A stretch of 64,000 bases of DNA from Synechococcus sp. LTW-R (GTDB lineage: Bacteria > Cyanobacteriota > Cyanobacteriia > PCC-6307 > Cyanobiaceae), in assembly GCF_014217875.1 (NCBI RefSeq), contig NZ_CP059060.1, positions 806,001 to 870,000 of the forward strand, written 5' to 3'. How positions within the stretch are numbered: position 1 is the stretch's first letter; each line of letters opens with the position of its first letter. Of the stretch, positions 63,624-64,000 are shown piece after piece. The notes beneath the pieces are model-generated. The model saw only the letters and a list, made by a program, of their open reading frames with translations, was not told the origin of the DNA and searched no databases. The position numbers and the translations under genes were made by a program.

Positions 63624-64000
63624 TACTTCACCCCGGGGATGAAGCGGCGCTCGTGGTCACCACCCTTCAGCATCCGGTTCCAATAGACCCAGGGCAACAC
63701 CGCGGTCTTCATGACCCACATGCTCCAGCGCTCCTTGGTGGGATCCAGGGGGAAGGAGGGAACGGGCTGCTGCTCGTAGTTGAACTCGGCCATGATCGTC
63801 TTGCCGTAGCCGGTGATCAGCGGGCAGCAGCTGTAGCCGTCGTAGGAGCCCTGACCTTGGCCGCCTTCGAGCTGGGCCAGCAGGTTGGTCACCAGCACCG
63901 GGGCCTGACCGCGAACCGCGGCTGCGGTCTTGGAGTTGGGCATCCCGCTGACATCGCCAATGGCGAAGACGTTCGGGAAACGAACGTGCTGGAGGTTGTG
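63623..64000 (-). CDS. Sulfide:quinone oxidoreductase-like FAD flavoprotein, truncated by the window edge
   Basis: The C-terminal 125 residues are present: FPNVFAIGDVSGMPNSKTAA (parts FPNVFAIGDVSG), then VRGQAPVLVTNLLAQLEGG and GYSCCPLITGYGKTIMAEF. The FAIGD block binds FAD in this family, and the CC pair recalls the catalytic cysteines of SQR. The rest of the gene lies beyond 64000. It starts a coupled run with the FMN reductase and pirin genes, suggesting sulfide or quinone-linked redox metabolism. Confidence 0.85.
   Translation of the reverse strand, partial: HNLQHVRFPNVFAIGDVSGMPNSKTAAAVRGQAPVLVTNLLAQLEGGQGQGSYDGYSCCPLITGYGKTIMAEFNYEQQPVPSFPLDPTKERWSMWVMKTAVLPWVYWNRMLKGGDHERRFIPGVK

Noticed and set aside
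1-64000. CRISPR array, insertion sequence or prophage
   Set aside because: No regularly spaced repeats, transposase or phage structural genes are seen on either strand.

Overview
The window comes from a GC-rich picocyanobacterium of the Synechococcus/Cyanobium lineage. The evidence is the chlorophyll genes acsF and chlH, a high-light-inducible protein, a carboxyl-terminal (D1-type) processing protease, a CPP1-like protein, a B12-dependent nrdJ, a type III glutamine synthetase, and many DUFs known mainly from cyanobacteria (DUF2996, 6464, 3531, 3038, 4335, 2949, 6447). GC content looks well above 60% by eye. Genes are densely packed on both strands, often with 1-4 nt start/stop overlaps. The longest stretches without a gene are about 225 nt (40446-40670) and 208 nt (59689-59896), so no gene-free stretch exceeds 300 nt. 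I saw no insertion sequence, prophage, CRISPR array, rRNA or plasmid gene.

Layout. 1-4822: a truncated RNB-family protein that appears to have lost its catalytic residues, then ubiX, a small membrane protein, a DUF2996 protein and acsF with a terminator. 4875-8730: tldD, tldE and fmt. 8727-12700: a tight minus-strand cluster of TerC-like exporter, DUF6464 protein, a 216-aa unknown, a DEAD-box helicase and a J-domain protein. 12763-18205: an unknown gene, a frameshifted HExxH gene, mfd and a small membrane protein with a terminator. 18217-21931: a minus-strand cluster of VOC protein, family 4 uracil-DNA glycosylase, ispG and ctp. 22013-28338: an aminotransferase, an oxyanion/phosphonate-like ABC operon with two micro membrane proteins and a fused double permease, an SGNH hydrolase and a type 3 sigma factor. 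28399-34829: a PfkB kinase broken at a 10-base homopolymer, a VTE6-like kinase, rsmE, DUF3531, an ECF-like ATPase, hslO and the CPP1-like gene. 34908-41390: prfC, a methyltransferase, nrdJ, tRNA-Ser(UGA) and a run of very small genes. 41392-48147: a secreted Ntn hydrolase, the DUF3038/DUF4335 pair, apt, a UbiH-like oxygenase, hli and dapB. 48304-54193: chlH, folP, tpiA and an S4 protein. 54218-64000: an ABC exporter, cysK, an HdeD-like protein, a FAD oxygenase, glnN, then pirin, an FMN reductase and a truncated sulfide:quinone-reductase-like gene.

Functional themes are chlorophyll synthesis (acsF, chlH, CPP1-like), isoprenoid/quinone/tocopherol supply (ispG, ubiX, UbiH-like, VTE6-like), RNA and protein quality control (RNB-like, helicase, J-protein, hslO, prfC, rsmE), DNA repair (mfd, UDG) and light or redox stress (hli, the SQR/FMN reductase/pirin operon). 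Points most worth a second look are the RNB pseudoenzyme, the two homopolymer frameshifts, the 10-bp-phased repeats in the hli promoter, the ABC operon with embedded microproteins, and a perfect 14-bp hairpin beside tRNA-Ser.
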